Below are positions 33,228 through 44,697 of a stretch of 64,000 bases of DNA, piece by piece. The stretch is from Toxorhynchites rutilus septentrionalis (Eukaryota > Arthropoda > Insecta > Diptera > Culicidae): positions 284,390,240 through 284,454,239 of the forward strand of contig NC_073745.1 in assembly GCF_029784135.1 (NCBI RefSeq). Direction: 5' to 3'. Positions within the stretch are counted from its first letter, which is position 1; every line of letters starts with the position of its first letter. The notes below the pieces were generated by a model. That model did no database searches. It was not told the origin of the DNA and was given only the letters and a program-made list of their open reading frames with translations. A program made the position numbers and the translations under genes.

Positions 33228-33581
33228 TCTTTTTCCTTTCCAATCGTGCTTCATTCTATTTCGCTGCTGCTCTGGTTGCCCGTTTTGGTCGGTACGATAT
33301 GAGGAGCACAAAATGGACCAATCAAAAATGGGCACATAGTGCATTTTGACAATGCTTGATATTTCACAATTATTCAATTATTTATCTCAAGAAAAATGAA
33401 ATGTTATTCGTTATGATAGATGCGTAGATATATTTCCTATCAATTGATGCAAAAACCTTTGAGATCTATTGAGAAATGCTCGAGTTATAAGCGTTCCAAA
33501 TCTTGCATTTTTTCCTACTTGTTCAGTGCCTAGATTTCCATTTCACCCCCTATATCTTCCGGTTAGACGTAGTCCTACGTC
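33228..33581. repeat. Inverted copy of the block centre, ending in a GACGTAG palindrome
   Basis: Reverse complement of 30,132-30,489 with few differences; ends in the perfect palindrome GACGTAGTCCTACGTC at 33,566-33,581. Confidence 0.78.
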
Positions 33582-33766
33582 AATAATTGTATAATGACAA
33601 CACAGACATTCTTTGGGGTATAGGTTTAATTTTGACATCATTTACAGGTATCGATACAGCCTATGATTTATAATATTTGACATTTGCAAAAAAGTGACAG
33701 TCAAAACCAATGATAAAATGTTTGCGTTAGCAAATTCCGTAAAAAACAAGCACGTTAATTTTTCAG

Positions 33767-35537
33767 TTTTTGTAGTTGTTTCTACTACTTTGCTTGTTAT
33801 TTTCATGTTAAGTGCTAGAAATGGTAAGAATCTACAATAAATGAAAGAAATAAAATGATATTTTATGCAGAAATTTTTATTAAAATGAGTGTTCGAAATA
33901 CGAATCAAGTTTCTACGCATGATTAGAATTGCCAACACTTCATTTTTAAATGTTACTTTACTGAATTTTAATGTTATAAATAATTTAATATTCGAAACCC
34001 TGACATTCTTTGGGTTGTAGACTTCATTTTAACATCATTTACAGGTATCGATACCGATATAGCGCCCTTGGTCCCGAAACCATGTAAACTATAAGAAAGA
34101 AATGCAATTAATAATTTCAAAAGCAAAATCCAATTTTTGCGTGCATAAAATTTTTCCAAAGAAGACTAGCTATTTGACTTTAATTTGATATATCAATCAA
34201 ATGAATCGGTTCAGTATTTTAAAAGTTATGATTTTTTAGAAAAATTGCACTTTTGCTGTTCGGAATTTGCGTGGTTTTGTAGAATCAATTCGAGAAGCAA
34301 CGATTCTTTCTTGTCTTTGCGAGAACAATACACCAATTGGTCATATGTCGCAATTTGTTTCTTTATATCAATGCACGCATTGCACTGAGTATTTAACGAG
34401 AGACATCTTCCGTACATCGCCATTCAATAAGCATCAAACACGCGTCTAACAGATGCACACAGTTGCAGCGATAAACTTCAAATGAAATATTCGCTAGCGT
34501 TCACAGCTCGAGGGGAAACAAAACACAAAACGAACAGAATAAGCGAACTTTGTTGTTTCGGGCATAGATACGTCAGTTAATCGTTCGGTTAATTCAAATA
34601 ATCGAATGTCTGAAATTATAATCGAGTAATTTTGTATCAAATAATTTAAAATCAAAATATGAGTACATCGAATATCGCTATTAATGAAAGAAGGAATCTT
34701 TCTCAAGGTTAATGCATTTTTAGGTTAAGAATTAGGCTATAATTTTTATATCCAACATTTTATATCCTTAGATGGTTGGACGGTTAGATGGTTAGATGGA
34801 TCGACAACCCGAAAGACCACGCGACCAGAATGACAACGCGATACGTGATTATTACAAGAAATAAATATTCGCTCGATTAATCGAATATTAAGAGACAATT
34901 ATCCAAATGAATCGAATATTGAAAAATGCCCCAACGATTAATCGATAATCGAATAAATGAAAAATTTAGACATCACTATTCGGGCACAGAAAGATTCTAG
35001 GAATTTTCCTCAGAGGAGATGCAATACTTATACGCTAGCGACAGCTTACTTACTTCGCAAATAGTCTATTTTTGCTATCCCCCTTCGTTGTTTATATCCT
35101 TCTTCTTCTTTCCTTTATTTACGGAGACTTTAAATCCAACGATTCATTCGTCTCTGGCTGTTTCTATTCTAGCACCTGCATAAATTGCTCGTTATTGACA
35201 GCTCTGTTCGGGAAAGCACACAAATGGACAGAACAAATGTATGGGGAAATGAGAATGCTTCCAATTTTCATCAATTTAAGTCATACAAGCAGACTATGGG
35301 ATTGTAATGTATAGCATATCAAACAAATCTTAGAAAGTTTCCGATTCGATTGGTACGCAAATCGTTAAAATCCGTTCGCAGCAAAAATAATTATTAACGT
35401 TGACTTTATTTCATAAAAACGTGACCTGTTTTCTGATTTGGCACCCTTGATGTAAGACGTAGTCCTACGTTAAAATTTTTTTCAAAGATCGGCACTCTGG
35501 GAAACGACATTCGAAACTAAAAGTTTGGTTTAGGGTG
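33767..35537. repeat. Repeat B1, about 1.75 kb, near-identical to B2
   Basis: Starts at 'gtagttgtttctactacttt' and matches 62,243-64,000 throughout with scattered substitutions and short indels. It contains a foldback-family end ('tatagcgcccttggtcccg' at 34,053), runs of 'attaatcgaat'-type inverted words (34,860-34,965), and a 3' module shared with A2 that ends in GACGTAGTCCTACGTT at 35,456-35,471. No coding sequence is recognised. Confidence 0.85.
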
Positions 35538-36160
35538 CCAATAAATATAGTTATTTCCATTTTTCATTCGGAACTTGCTACGAAATGTTGATTTGCACGA
35601 TAACATACCCTATGCAAAATATTAGCTCATTCGGACTTCATTAACTGGTGTCGCAGACGTTAATATTTGAGTTTTTTGAAAACCGCAAAATCACCGGAAA
35701 TCGGGGTTATAAAAAAATTTTGATGCCAAATGTCTTAAAATGACACGTTGAGATTTACAGTTATCTAAAAAAAAGGTTTTTTCAAAAATCGAGTTTAAAG
35801 ACGGAAAATCGACCAAGTGCCAAAAAAACCATTTTTTTTTTTTTGACAGAAAAAAAAATTCGAGATAACTGTAAATTTCGACGAATAATGCAATTTTAAG
35901 ACATTTGGCATAAAAAAAATTTCAAACCTCTATTTTCGGTGATTTTTCAATTTTCAAAAAAAACTCAAATTTTAACGTTTGTGGAACCAGTAAATATAGT
36001 CCGAATGAGCTAATATTTTACATAGGGTATATTATAGTGCAAATCAACATTTCGTAACAAGTTCCGAATGGAAAATCGAAATAACTATTTTTATTGGCAC
36101 CCTAAACCATACTTTTCGTTTCGTATTCCGAAGAAAAACTAAGTCCCAGAGTGTCGATTT
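35488..36160. mobile_element. Foldback element with arms of about 310 bp
   Basis: Left arm begins 'gatcggcactctgggaaacg', right arm ends 'cccagagtgtcgatttttga'; between them 'ggtttagggtgccaataaat' pairs with 'ttattggcaccctaaaccat' and the pairing continues to a centre near 35,835. No ORF. A degenerate further half follows at 36,165-36,330 ('atgccactagatctcgacg', 'ggcatttggcatcaaaa'). Confidence 0.78.
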
Positions 36161-36599
36161 TTGACACAAAAAAAATTCGAGATGCCACTAGATCTCGACG
36201 TTTCATGCCATTTGAAGGCATTTGGCATCAAAACAATTTTTTAGAAAACCCCGATTTCCTCCCCCCTTGGGTGATTTTTCGATTTTCAAAAAACTCAAAC
36301 TTTGACCGCTTTGCGCCACTCTCCCTTAAGTCCGATTGAGCAGATATTTGGCTTGGGGTGTTTTTTCGAGATGGTGAACATTTTCAATGAGGTAACTTTT
36401 TGAAATTAGAGATGAACATTTTCATTGGCATTGTATTATTCCGCCGTTGCGATTGGAGTTCTTTGAAGGGTACCTGCAAAATATATATTGCAGATACGAT
36501 TGATTTTGAAGGAGTTCTCTCGGTTACCTTCTCAGGTTTCCCACAAATAACTGTCCACAGTCGTGATCAAAATTTTAAAATGATTACTCGCGAATAGTA
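36161..36599. other. Foldback-related remnant and unassigned DNA
   Basis: The first 170 bases repeat words from the foldback arm. 36,400-36,600 contains a 65-codon chance frame; no gene. Confidence 0.4.
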
Positions 36600-37803
<1,204 letters not shown>

Positions 37804-37804
<1 letters not shown>

Positions 37805-39348
37805 CATCGGGGGGGTGAAAAAGTGTCGTCCTCGGCACTTGGGTGGTCATTTTGGGTACTTGATGATACGTTCTTCTTTTGGTGTTTATGTTTTCGGTAC
37901 TGTCTTTGCTGGATGGATTTTATATGATAATAGATCAATACCAAGATGATTATTAAAAGAGTTGAAGATAGAGATGTTCCTCCTACTAGAGTCCATTTCC
38001 ATTTTTGGTCGGTTTCTTGTTGTAAGGATACTTCATCCAAATGTTTCCTGTTTGAAAGCGCTACTTCTTCTATTTTTGCAACGTCATGTTTTCTTATGGT
38101 TTGTTTGTTGATGAAAAGTTCATGGAGAGCTCCTTGGATTGTTTCAGTTTCGCTAATTTTCTCCTTCGATGTAAAATTGTGTCCCATGTAGGTGATTGTA
38201 CAATTCGAGAAGGATATTACAAAATTTCCAGAAAGTAGCCTGTTACTTGGTCCGCAATCTGAATGCAATTCATAATTATTCGCGTTAGTGATTAAAACTT
38301 TGTTATTGGTTATCAGTTTTGCTGAGGTTCTTTCATTCTTTTCCATGAGGCAGTGTGGTTCGTTGCCCATGATGAGTGGGTAAATACAAGAGTCTTTGAA
38401 CTCTCTTGTGTACGTGTTTAATTGTACGTAGTTTTCTGGTTTTGATGTAGTTAGAAATTGTCTGCCTTGCTTTATTACGAATTGAGGGTAATCTTTTATG
38501 ACGGTGTCGTTCTGATTCAACGGGTATATACGGATAACTGTAGATTCTTGTGGTTCTAATTCTGGGACATGCAGAATGTAGAGCAGAGTGTTCTCACTGG
38601 TTGCTATCTTTGGAGTCACAAGGTTAAGTGTTTCTTCTGGAATCTCCGTCTGTACTCCTTGGTTGTTAAGGATAGTTTTAATCAAGTACATTTCTTTGCT
38701 AGATAATATTTTACTATTCGTAACGCGCATTTTTGAAAAAAGTATCGCTTCTTGAATGTTGATGAGGATTTTGTTGAGGGTGTCGATATTTAGAATAGTT
38801 GTGATTATGTCGATATCATCAAGAATGATTTGATTGATGTGTTGTTTTTCGATTATTTCATTGATGGCGGATGTTAGTTCCGAAATGCTATTGCCAATTT
38901 GTTCGTTGATTTTGATTTGGTGGTTGTTCTCTTCGACTAATTGGTTCAAGCTTCTGTCGATTATTCGTAGGTCTTGGGCGTCCGGGCTCCCGGCTATCCA
39001 TTTCCATGTTGTACCGATGATGTCCCATCTCCTTGTTCTCTTATGCGTCGTTGGTTTAATGAGTAGAAAATTAGAGTACAATTCGCGTATTTTGTGTTTG
39101 CTAATTTGGTTAAGTACATTGTTCTGTTTTTGTTTGTGGTATACTAGGTTCGTAAGTTGATTGATTGTAATCTCTAGATCTGTTAAATTAATTGGATGGA
39201 CAATCCTAATGTTCCCTGTCTGGATCTTACAAGGGTTTATCTTGTGCATCAAGATGAGATCTTTATGGAGATTTCTAATTGTGAGTTCTTGACATGAGGT
39301 TTTCGAGAGTACGATGATTCCTATGATTCCTATGTATGAGAGGAGCAT
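37804..39348 (-). CDS. env: Errantivirus Env, baculovirus F-like fusion protein
   Basis: 514 codons. Residues 1-18 form a signal peptide. A furin-type site KRTRR lies at 103-107, followed by a WDIIGTTWKWIAGSPDA segment that fits the fusion peptide found after the furin site of baculovirus F and errantivirus Env proteins. A long helical region (about 128-215), several N-glycosylation sequons (e.g. NLT, NCT, NFT) and one hydrophobic span at about 453-476 before a basic 38-residue tail complete a class I fusion layout. The ATG at 39,348 follows an AG splice acceptor directly, so env is expected from a spliced mRNA. No stop or frameshift is seen. Known role of the family: cell-to-cell transfer between insect tissues; activity here is untested. 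Confidence 0.9.
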
Positions 39349-39372
39349 CTGTAATACATAATGAGATAAAAG
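39349..39372 (-). promoter_or_regulatory. Predicted env splice acceptor
   Basis: Sense sequence 'tctcattatgtattacag' ends immediately before the env ATG. The AG with a moderately pyrimidine-rich tract suits a 3' splice site. Paired with the donor at 44,459-44,464 it would remove gag, pol and the hairpin leader. Confidence 0.6.
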
Positions 39373-39377
39373 TTACA

Positions 39378-42300
39378 TTATAATTTCTTCGGTCTTTTGA
39401 TTTTATTTTTATGTCGTTTCACTCCATTGTTGTTTTTAAATGTGTGGTCTGTTACCGCATTGGCGTTGGTTTTGTTTGCTCTTGCTTGTTTTTTGGTTCG
39501 AATATTTGGTGTGACGAAAACTTCTTGCCCTTCGTTTATATTGGGTGGATCTTCTTTCTTTACATTCTGGTTAATAACATGTTTCTGTGACTTCTCCATA
39601 TTTACTTTAGCTTTGATGAACAATTCTTGTGCATCCCTTAAAATTTCTTCTGGGTTGACAATATTATTTTGGTTAAAAAGAATCTCGTTTGGTGTGTATT
39701 GAGTGGAAGAGTGCACAGTATTATTGTACAATGCTACAGATAACTTGACAATTGATTTAGTTCCCATGGTTCTGAATTTATGTTTATTGGTGTTAAAGAT
39801 TTCTATAATAGTTGAGTGTGCACGTTCAATTTGTCCGTTAGACTCAGATGATGCTGCGTAATCTATTAGTGTTCCTAATTGAGCGAGAAAATCTTTAAGT
39901 TGGATAGACCTAAAAGTAGTTTCATGGTCCGTTATGATTTGTTTAGGCACTCCGAAGTTACTGATGTATTTTCCCAATGCTTTCTGAACATGTATTAAAT
40001 TTTTTGATTTAAGGAAAATCATTTGCAAATGTTTTGAAAACGAATCGATTGAAGATAAAAAGCAATGTTTATCTATAATGAATATGTCCATGTGGACTCT
40101 ATCTAACGGTTTTTCAGTGATTGGTCTTGGGGATACCTTTATATTAAATGGTTTCCTCTCGTACTTGTGCGTGTTACATATTTCGCAGGAGTTTATAAAC
40201 TTTCGAATTTTCATGCACATGTTGGGGAAGAAATACGATCTTTTAATTTGTGCTTCCACTTCCGAGATACCACGATGTGCCCTCTCGTGTTCTTTTACTA
40301 TTATTTGATCTTGTCTGTTTTCGTTTTGGACATCTTCTACCATTCTGTCAGTAAATACAAAGTGTCCCTTTTGACTGAAATTTTCTTTGAAAGATTCCTG
40401 AATAGTTTGTATGAGGTTCTCCGGGGCCATAAGGGCTGTTTGTTTCCCGTTGTGAAAGATTTTTAGGAAGTGGGTTATTTGATCTTTGCTGAAGGAAGGT
40501 TGTGATACGATTGTCCTGTGGTAGTTTTGAAATAATGTTTCTTGAATGACGGTATCCAACCTTGAAATTCTGAAGATTATCTGGTTGCGGAAGTAATTTA
40601 GTGGACGTTCGGAGAAGTGAATAAAATAGTTGGAGGAATCGTCGGCGGAGTGAACTGTTTGTGAATCGGAGGAATTAGGGAGGTTATCGGGGTAGTTTGA
40701 CTGCGGGGCGTTATTCATAATCGATGCTGCACCGTCCTCTTGGTTGTCGGGATCTGAAAAATTGGAAGTTGCATTATTATTTGTTATGTTAACGTTTGTT
40801 TCGATTGGCATCCTGCTCAAAGCGTCCGCTACAACGTTGGACTTTCCTTCTCTGTATTTAATTTCGTAGTCGTAGTTTTCTAAATCTAAGCGCCACCGTA
40901 AGATTTTGGAATTTTTGTCTGAGGATTTGATGAATATTAAGGGTTTATGGTCGGTTATGAGAGTGAATTTCTGACCATATAAATATGGCTTGAATTTGTT
41001 CACTGCCCAAATAATGGCTAGTGCTTCTTTTTCATTAGTCGCATATCTAGATTCTGTGTCTGAAAGTGTTCGGGAGGCAAATGCGATTGGTCTTTCAACA
41101 TTGTCTTGTATTTGTGAAAGTACAGCACCCAGAGCAAAACCGGATGCATCTGTAGTTAATATGAAAGGATACTCGAATTGTGGGTACGCCAATATTTGAT
41201 CTGTGGAGAGTATCTGTTTAAGTGTATTAAAAGAGTTGAGGTATGAAGGATCTTGTGATTCGACTGTCAAATCTTTTTTTAAATATTTAGTCATGGGGCG
41301 AGTGATTTTTGAAAAATCCTGAATGAATCTTCTATAGTATCCAACTAGGCCAATAAATTGTTTAATTTCCTTCTGATTTCTGGGCAGAGGCCATTGAATG
41401 ATTTTTTCAATTTTTTCCGGATTTGGTTTTACTCCTTCGGATGTTATTATGTGTCCTAAGAATTCTGTTTGTCTTTTGAGAAATTCACATTTATCTAATT
41501 GTATCTTTAAATTGAATTCTGATAAACGTTTTAAAATTGATTGAAGATTTTCTAAATGGTTCTCCAAATTGTATCCAGTAATAACTATGTCATCTAGATA
41601 CACATAACATTTCGTTCCGATATAATTGCCGAGAATATCATTCATTGCTCTCTGGAATGTAGCAGGGGCGTTTTTTAGTCCAAAAGGCATTCTGGTGAAT
41701 TCGAAATGCCCTTTGTCTGTAGAGAAGGCTGTTTTTTCGATATGTTTTGGGTCCATTGGTATCTGGTGGAACCCAGATTTCAAATCAATTGTCGAAAAGT
41801 ATTCGGATTTTCCCAGAGAATCAAGGATTTCTTCAATTTGGGGCATGGGATATCTGTCGTCGATGGTATGTTCGTTCAACTTCCTATAGTCGATTACAAC
41901 TCTTACTTTGTTTTTGCCAGATGCGTCTATCTTTTTTGGCACGACCCAAATAGGTGAGGAGTATGGACTTTTAGATGGTCGAATGATACCATTGTCTAGC
42001 ATTTCTTGTATCTGTTCTTGAACGTCGCGTTTGAAATGATGGGGGTATCGGTAATTCTTTGTGTAGATAGGAAGATCGTTATCTGTTAAAATTTTATGTT
42101 TGGTTGCTGAGATGGAAGTAAGTCTTTCTCCTTGTTTCAACAAGACTGTTTGATTTTCGTAGAGGACTTTAATTAATTTTGATTTTTCTAGTGGGGATAG
42201 GTGATTCGTTCTAATGATATTGTCAATTTCTTTCTCGGATATGTTCTCCGTAGGTTTTATCGGGAAGGGGGAAATAGTTTCAAAGTTGTTAACGGTTAAT

Positions 42301-42884
42301 TCAATTTTTGGTAAATTCGTGGGGTTTTTATATGCGGAAACAATGTTTATAGTAGTTTTATTGTCTTGCGCTCTATAGAGTCCAGGTTGAATAAAGGTCT
42401 TCTTATAAAGTTTTTGATATGTGGGAACTAACCAGTCACCGTTGTTTTTGGTTTCTATTGTTACGGAATGATTATAAAGTTGTTTTGAAGGGTGGAATTT
42501 CGCATATGAATATTGTTTATCTGATAGTGTTAAGGTTTCATTTTCGTAGTTTATGTGAGCTTTTAAGTTTGCTAATGATTCTGATCCTATCAGACCGTCG
42601 AAAAAATAATGGAATTTCAATATGTAAAACGGAATCGGTTTGAACGCGCCATTGAAAAGGTCTATTCGTCCTTTTTCCTTCACACTGTTGGTTCCGCAAA
42701 CACTTTTGATTTTTGTGTCTGGTACTGTACTAGTTTTCTGTAGGATACCTGGTGCAATGATATTCTTGTTTGCTCCAGAATCTATAAGGATGTTTAACAA
42801 CTTTTTGGTTTGTGGATGTTTCAGTTTTAGATAGGGAAGATAATTTAAGTTAGATCTTGATTTGTGGACCCCGAGTGAAAATTT
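39378..42884 (-). CDS. pol: Pol polyprotein: protease, RT, RNase H, integrase
   Basis: The pol frame is open from inside gag (42,884) to 39,378 and has no good start codon, so it is probably made by -1 frameshifting. Numbering from the TTG at 42,800: protease LIDSGA with D7; RT about 275-460 with YLDD at 401-404; RNase H from TTDAS (D551) to VADALSR (D659); integrase zinc finger H838, H842, C872, C875; catalytic core D905, D958, E992. I count 33 residues between the last two integrase acids, where 35 is usual. The C-terminus is Lys/Asn-rich. The frame ends 29 bases before env starts. All catalytic residues are present. Confidence 0.92.
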   Translation of the reverse strand, partial: KFSLGVHKSRSNLNYLPYLKLKHPQTKKLLNILIDSGANKNIIAPGILQKTSTVPDTKIKSVCGTNSVKEKGRIDLFNGAFKPIPFYILKFHYFFDGLIGSESLANLKAHINYENETLTLSDKQYSYAKFHPSKQLYNHSVTIETKNNGDWLVPTYQKLYKKTFIQPGLYRAQDNKTTINIVSAYKNPTNLPKIELTVNNFETISPFPIKPTENISEKEIDNIIRTNHLSPLEKSKLIKVLYENQTVLLKQGERLTSISATKHKILTDNDLPIYTKNYRYPHHFKRDVQEQIQEMLDNGIIRPSKSPYSSPIWVVPKKIDASGKNKVRVVIDYRKLNEHTIDDRYPMPQIEEILDSLGKSEYFSTIDLKSGFHQIPMDPKHIEKTAFSTDKGHFEFTRMPFGLKNAPATFQRAMNDILGNYIGTKCYVYLDDIVITGYNLENHLENLQSILKRLSEFNLKIQLDKCEFLKRQTEFLGHIITSEGVKPNPEKIEKIIQWPLPRNQKEIKQFIGLVGYYRRFIQDFSKITRPMTKYLKKDLTVESQDPSYLNSFNTLKQILSTDQILAYPQFEYPFILTTDASGFALGAVLSQIQDNVERPIAFASRTLSDTESRYATNEKEALAIIWAVNKFKPYLYGQKFTLITDHKPLIFIKSSDKNSKILRWRLDLENYDYEIKYREGKSNVVADALSRMPIETNVNITNNNATSNFSDPDNQEDGAASIMNNAPQSNYPDNLPNSSDSQTVHSADDSSNYFIHFSERPLNYFRNQIIFRISRLDTVIQETLFQNYHRTIVSQPSFSKDQITHFLKIFHNGKQTALMAPENLIQTIQESFKENFSQKGHFVFTDRMVEDVQNENRQDQIIVKEHERAHRGISEVEAQIKRSYFFPNMCMKIRKFINSCEICNTHKYERKPFNIKVSPRPITEKPLDRVHMDIFIIDKHCFLSSIDSFSKHLQMIFLKSKNLIHVQKALGKYISNFGVPKQIITDHETTFRSIQLKDFLAQLGTLIDYAASSESNGQIERAHSTIIEIFNTNKHKFRTMGTKSIVKLSVALYNNTVHSSTQYTPNEILFNQNNIVNPEEILRDAQELFIKAKVNMEKSQKHVINQNVKKEDPPNINEGQEVFVTPNIRTKKQARANKTNANAVTDHTFKNNNGVKRHKNKIKRPKKL

Positions 42885-44122
42885 AAGTCTAGGTCATCAT
42901 CTGATTCGCTATCTGATTTGAGATTTTCTGAGAATTCGTCGCCGGAGTCGATTTTCGTTACTTCGTGGTTGTTTATAGTTCTCTTATTTATTGTTAATTT
43001 ACTGCGTGTGGTGCTTGTATCCATAGGTTCGATTTCATTTCGTTCTGGTTTTTGATTATCGAATTTGAATGGTTTAAAGATTTTATTCTGTTGGAAGGGT
43101 TTATTATTAGCCTTGTTTTCGAAATCTTTGTTCTCGTATTTTCTATTGAAATTACCGGGTGTCATAGTGTGAGCTGTTATTTCTTTAGACCTAAATTTAC
43201 ACAGAAAAGCATAGGCGTCTTCTATGTCCTTTGGTCTCGCTGCTTGGGCGTAGCCAAAGTAAGGTTCGGATAAACCAGCAATAAAAGCTGCTAACCCGTC
43301 CTCTTCAATGAATTCGTTAATAATTTCCCAATTTATTCGGTATCTTTCATTCTGTTTGGCTAATGTTTTTATGTTTTGGATTATTCCCTTCGATTTGTTG
43401 TAATATTTGGCGAAGCTCATATCTTTGGTCATCTTGCATTGCCATAGCTGGCATTTGTATGTAGAAAGCTCTTGACGATCACCAAGAGCATTCTTCAGTA
43501 CTTCTGCTATACTTTCAAAACTGTCAGGGTTACCTGCAAGACATATTATGTCTTTTGCTTTCCCCTGTACTTTGTTGATTACAGCGGTGGTGTACATTTT
43601 GTATTGTTGTGGCGTAACAAGGGATCGAAAAGCATCTAGTGTTTCGTTCGCTGTTGTTAGCCATGCGTTTAATTGTTTCTGGTTGCCGTCAAAAGTCGGG
43701 ATCATTTTTATTGGGTCGGGAATCTTGCATAACATCTCGAAGCTGATGGCTTGATTTTGAATTTGTTCCACGGTTGGTTGTACAAAAATGGGTTGTGCAA
43801 TGGTAGCTTGATCTACCTGCATTGGGTTATTTAAGCGTGTTTCGATTTGTTGGAACATTCTGTCATGTTCTTTTTGTTTAGCAGAGAATTCATCCATCAT
43901 TTCTATAACTTTCTGCATTTGCGTACTAAATTGTTCCATATTTGGGCCTTCGTTTAGTGAAAGGTTGTCAATGGATGGAACTTCTTTGATTGGAATGTGA
44001 GCTAAATCCCCTGAATCAATAGAGGAGATGCTTTCTTCAGAATCTGAAGGTTCGCAATTACTGCGCCTCACGTTTCTAAGAAAATCGCGGGTTTTCTTCA
44101 GAGCAGTTTTTGTCTTTGGCAT
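42845..44122 (-). CDS. gag: Gag polyprotein without a zinc knuckle
   Basis: 425 codons from ATG at 44,122. The N-terminus is basic, then acidic (SDSEESISS); a helical stretch around 60-100 (EMMDEFSAKQKEHDRMFQQI) could form a coiled coil; about 130-330 resembles a gypsy-type capsid (PTFDGNQKQLNAWL is the usual start of that fold). The nucleocapsid part is Asn/Lys/Phe-rich with no CCHC box, as is typical for errantiviruses. The acidic C-terminus (SDSESDDDLDLN) contains the -1 slip site. It assembles the particle and binds genomic RNA. Confidence 0.88.
   Translation of the reverse strand: MPKTKTALKKTRDFLRNVRRSNCEPSDSEESISSIDSGDLAHIPIKEVPSIDNLSLNEGPNMEQFSTQMQKVIEMMDEFSAKQKEHDRMFQQIETRLNNPMQVDQATIAQPIFVQPTVEQIQNQAISFEMLCKIPDPIKMIPTFDGNQKQLNAWLTTANETLDAFRSLVTPQQYKMYTTAVINKVQGKAKDIICLAGNPDSFESIAEVLKNALGDRQELSTYKCQLWQCKMTKDMSFAKYYNKSKGIIQNIKTLAKQNERYRINWEIINEFIEEDGLAAFIAGLSEPYFGYAQAARPKDIEDAYAFLCKFRSKEITAHTMTPGNFNRKYENKDFENKANNKPFQQNKIFKPFKFDNQKPERNEIEPMDTSTTRSKLTINKRTINNHEVTKIDSGDEFSENLKSDSESDDDLDLNFHSGSTNQDLT
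42878..42884 (-). promoter_or_regulatory. -1 ribosomal frameshift site AAATTTT (gag-pol)
   Basis: Sense AAATTTT in gag phase (A AAT TTT) fits the X XXY YYZ slippery rule. From here the -1 frame is open without a stop into pol, and the gag stop TAA lies 31 bases downstream (42,845-42,847). I saw no obvious strong hairpin immediately after it; that would need folding. Confidence 0.75.
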
Positions 44123-44157
44123 TAATAAGGCCGTTAAATGTGAAACAAATTAAAGCA

Positions 44158-44378
44158 CACACGTTCTCTTAGAACTCGTGTGGCTCCAGATTTGTCTGCA
44201 ATTGTGTTATTTGAAAACGCACACGTTCTCTTAGAACTCGTGTGGTTTCTAGAATTGTGTTTCTCTTAGAACACCACAATTCTGGATGGAGTAGGATTTC
44301 GCTTAGAACACTCCTTCCTCCGGGCAGTTAGTGACAATTGAAAATTATGTCCGAGTCTCTCTCTTAGAACGGACTCGG
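44158..44378 (-). ncRNA. Five-hairpin leader RNA array with a conserved loop
   Basis: Five inverted repeats at 44,158-44,182, 44,220-44,244, 44,252-44,282, 44,288-44,314 and 44,351-44,378. The first two share one stem (CACACG/CGTGTG); the others differ (GAATTGTG/CACAATTC, GGAGT/ACTCC, CCGAGTC/GACTCGG), yet all five present the loop word GTTCTAAG on the sense strand (GTTCTAAGAGA in four, GTTCTAAGCGA in one). Different stems with a constant loop imply selection for structure. They sit between the splice donor and the gag ATG, hence only in unspliced RNA: the usual place of a retroviral packaging or dimerisation signal. Function is inferred. Confidence 0.75.
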
Positions 44379-44458
44379 TGCACAAAAAAAAATATGCCAC
44401 TGACCGCGGCAAGTTAATTTCTTTATAGCGTAAGGGGGATTTAAAGAAGAGAAAAAAA

Positions 44459-44464
44459 ACTTAC
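44459..44464 (-). promoter_or_regulatory. Predicted major splice donor
   Basis: Sense 'caaag|GTAAGT' matches the 5' splice site consensus; a T-rich run follows. It lies 232 bases after the LTR and 337 before gag. With the acceptor at 39,349 it gives an env mRNA with a short noncoding first exon. Confidence 0.7.
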
Positions 44465-44686
44465 CTTTGCAATCGTGTTTTGTGCGGGGTTCCTGGTTCT
44501 TCCAGCGGTGAGGTGCGGTGCGCGGCGGAGACTCAACTCGAATGTCACTGCGCGAGCGGCGCTCGATGCTATCACTTAAACAAGTTCGTTTTTCGTAAAT
44601 CGCGGACTCACTTTAGCTGGATTTACCAATCCTAGCTTTTGCACTGTTTTAACGCACACGTTACTTATTCACACACTGGAACCGCA

Positions 44687-44697
44687 CGGCTGCGCCA
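44687..44697 (-). promoter_or_regulatory. Primer binding site, tRNA-Ser type
   Basis: Sense TGGCGCAGCCG directly at the LTR end (the T is the last LTR base). It is complementary to the 3' end CGGCTGCG-CCA of insect tRNA-Ser over 11 bases. tRNA-Ser priming, with the site overlapping the LTR, is known for errantiviruses such as 17.6 and 297. Confidence 0.75.

Noticed and set aside
42740..42800. Pol translation start at the TTG at 42,800
   Set aside because: The frame is open further upstream and overlaps gag at a slippery heptamer; frameshifting explains it better.
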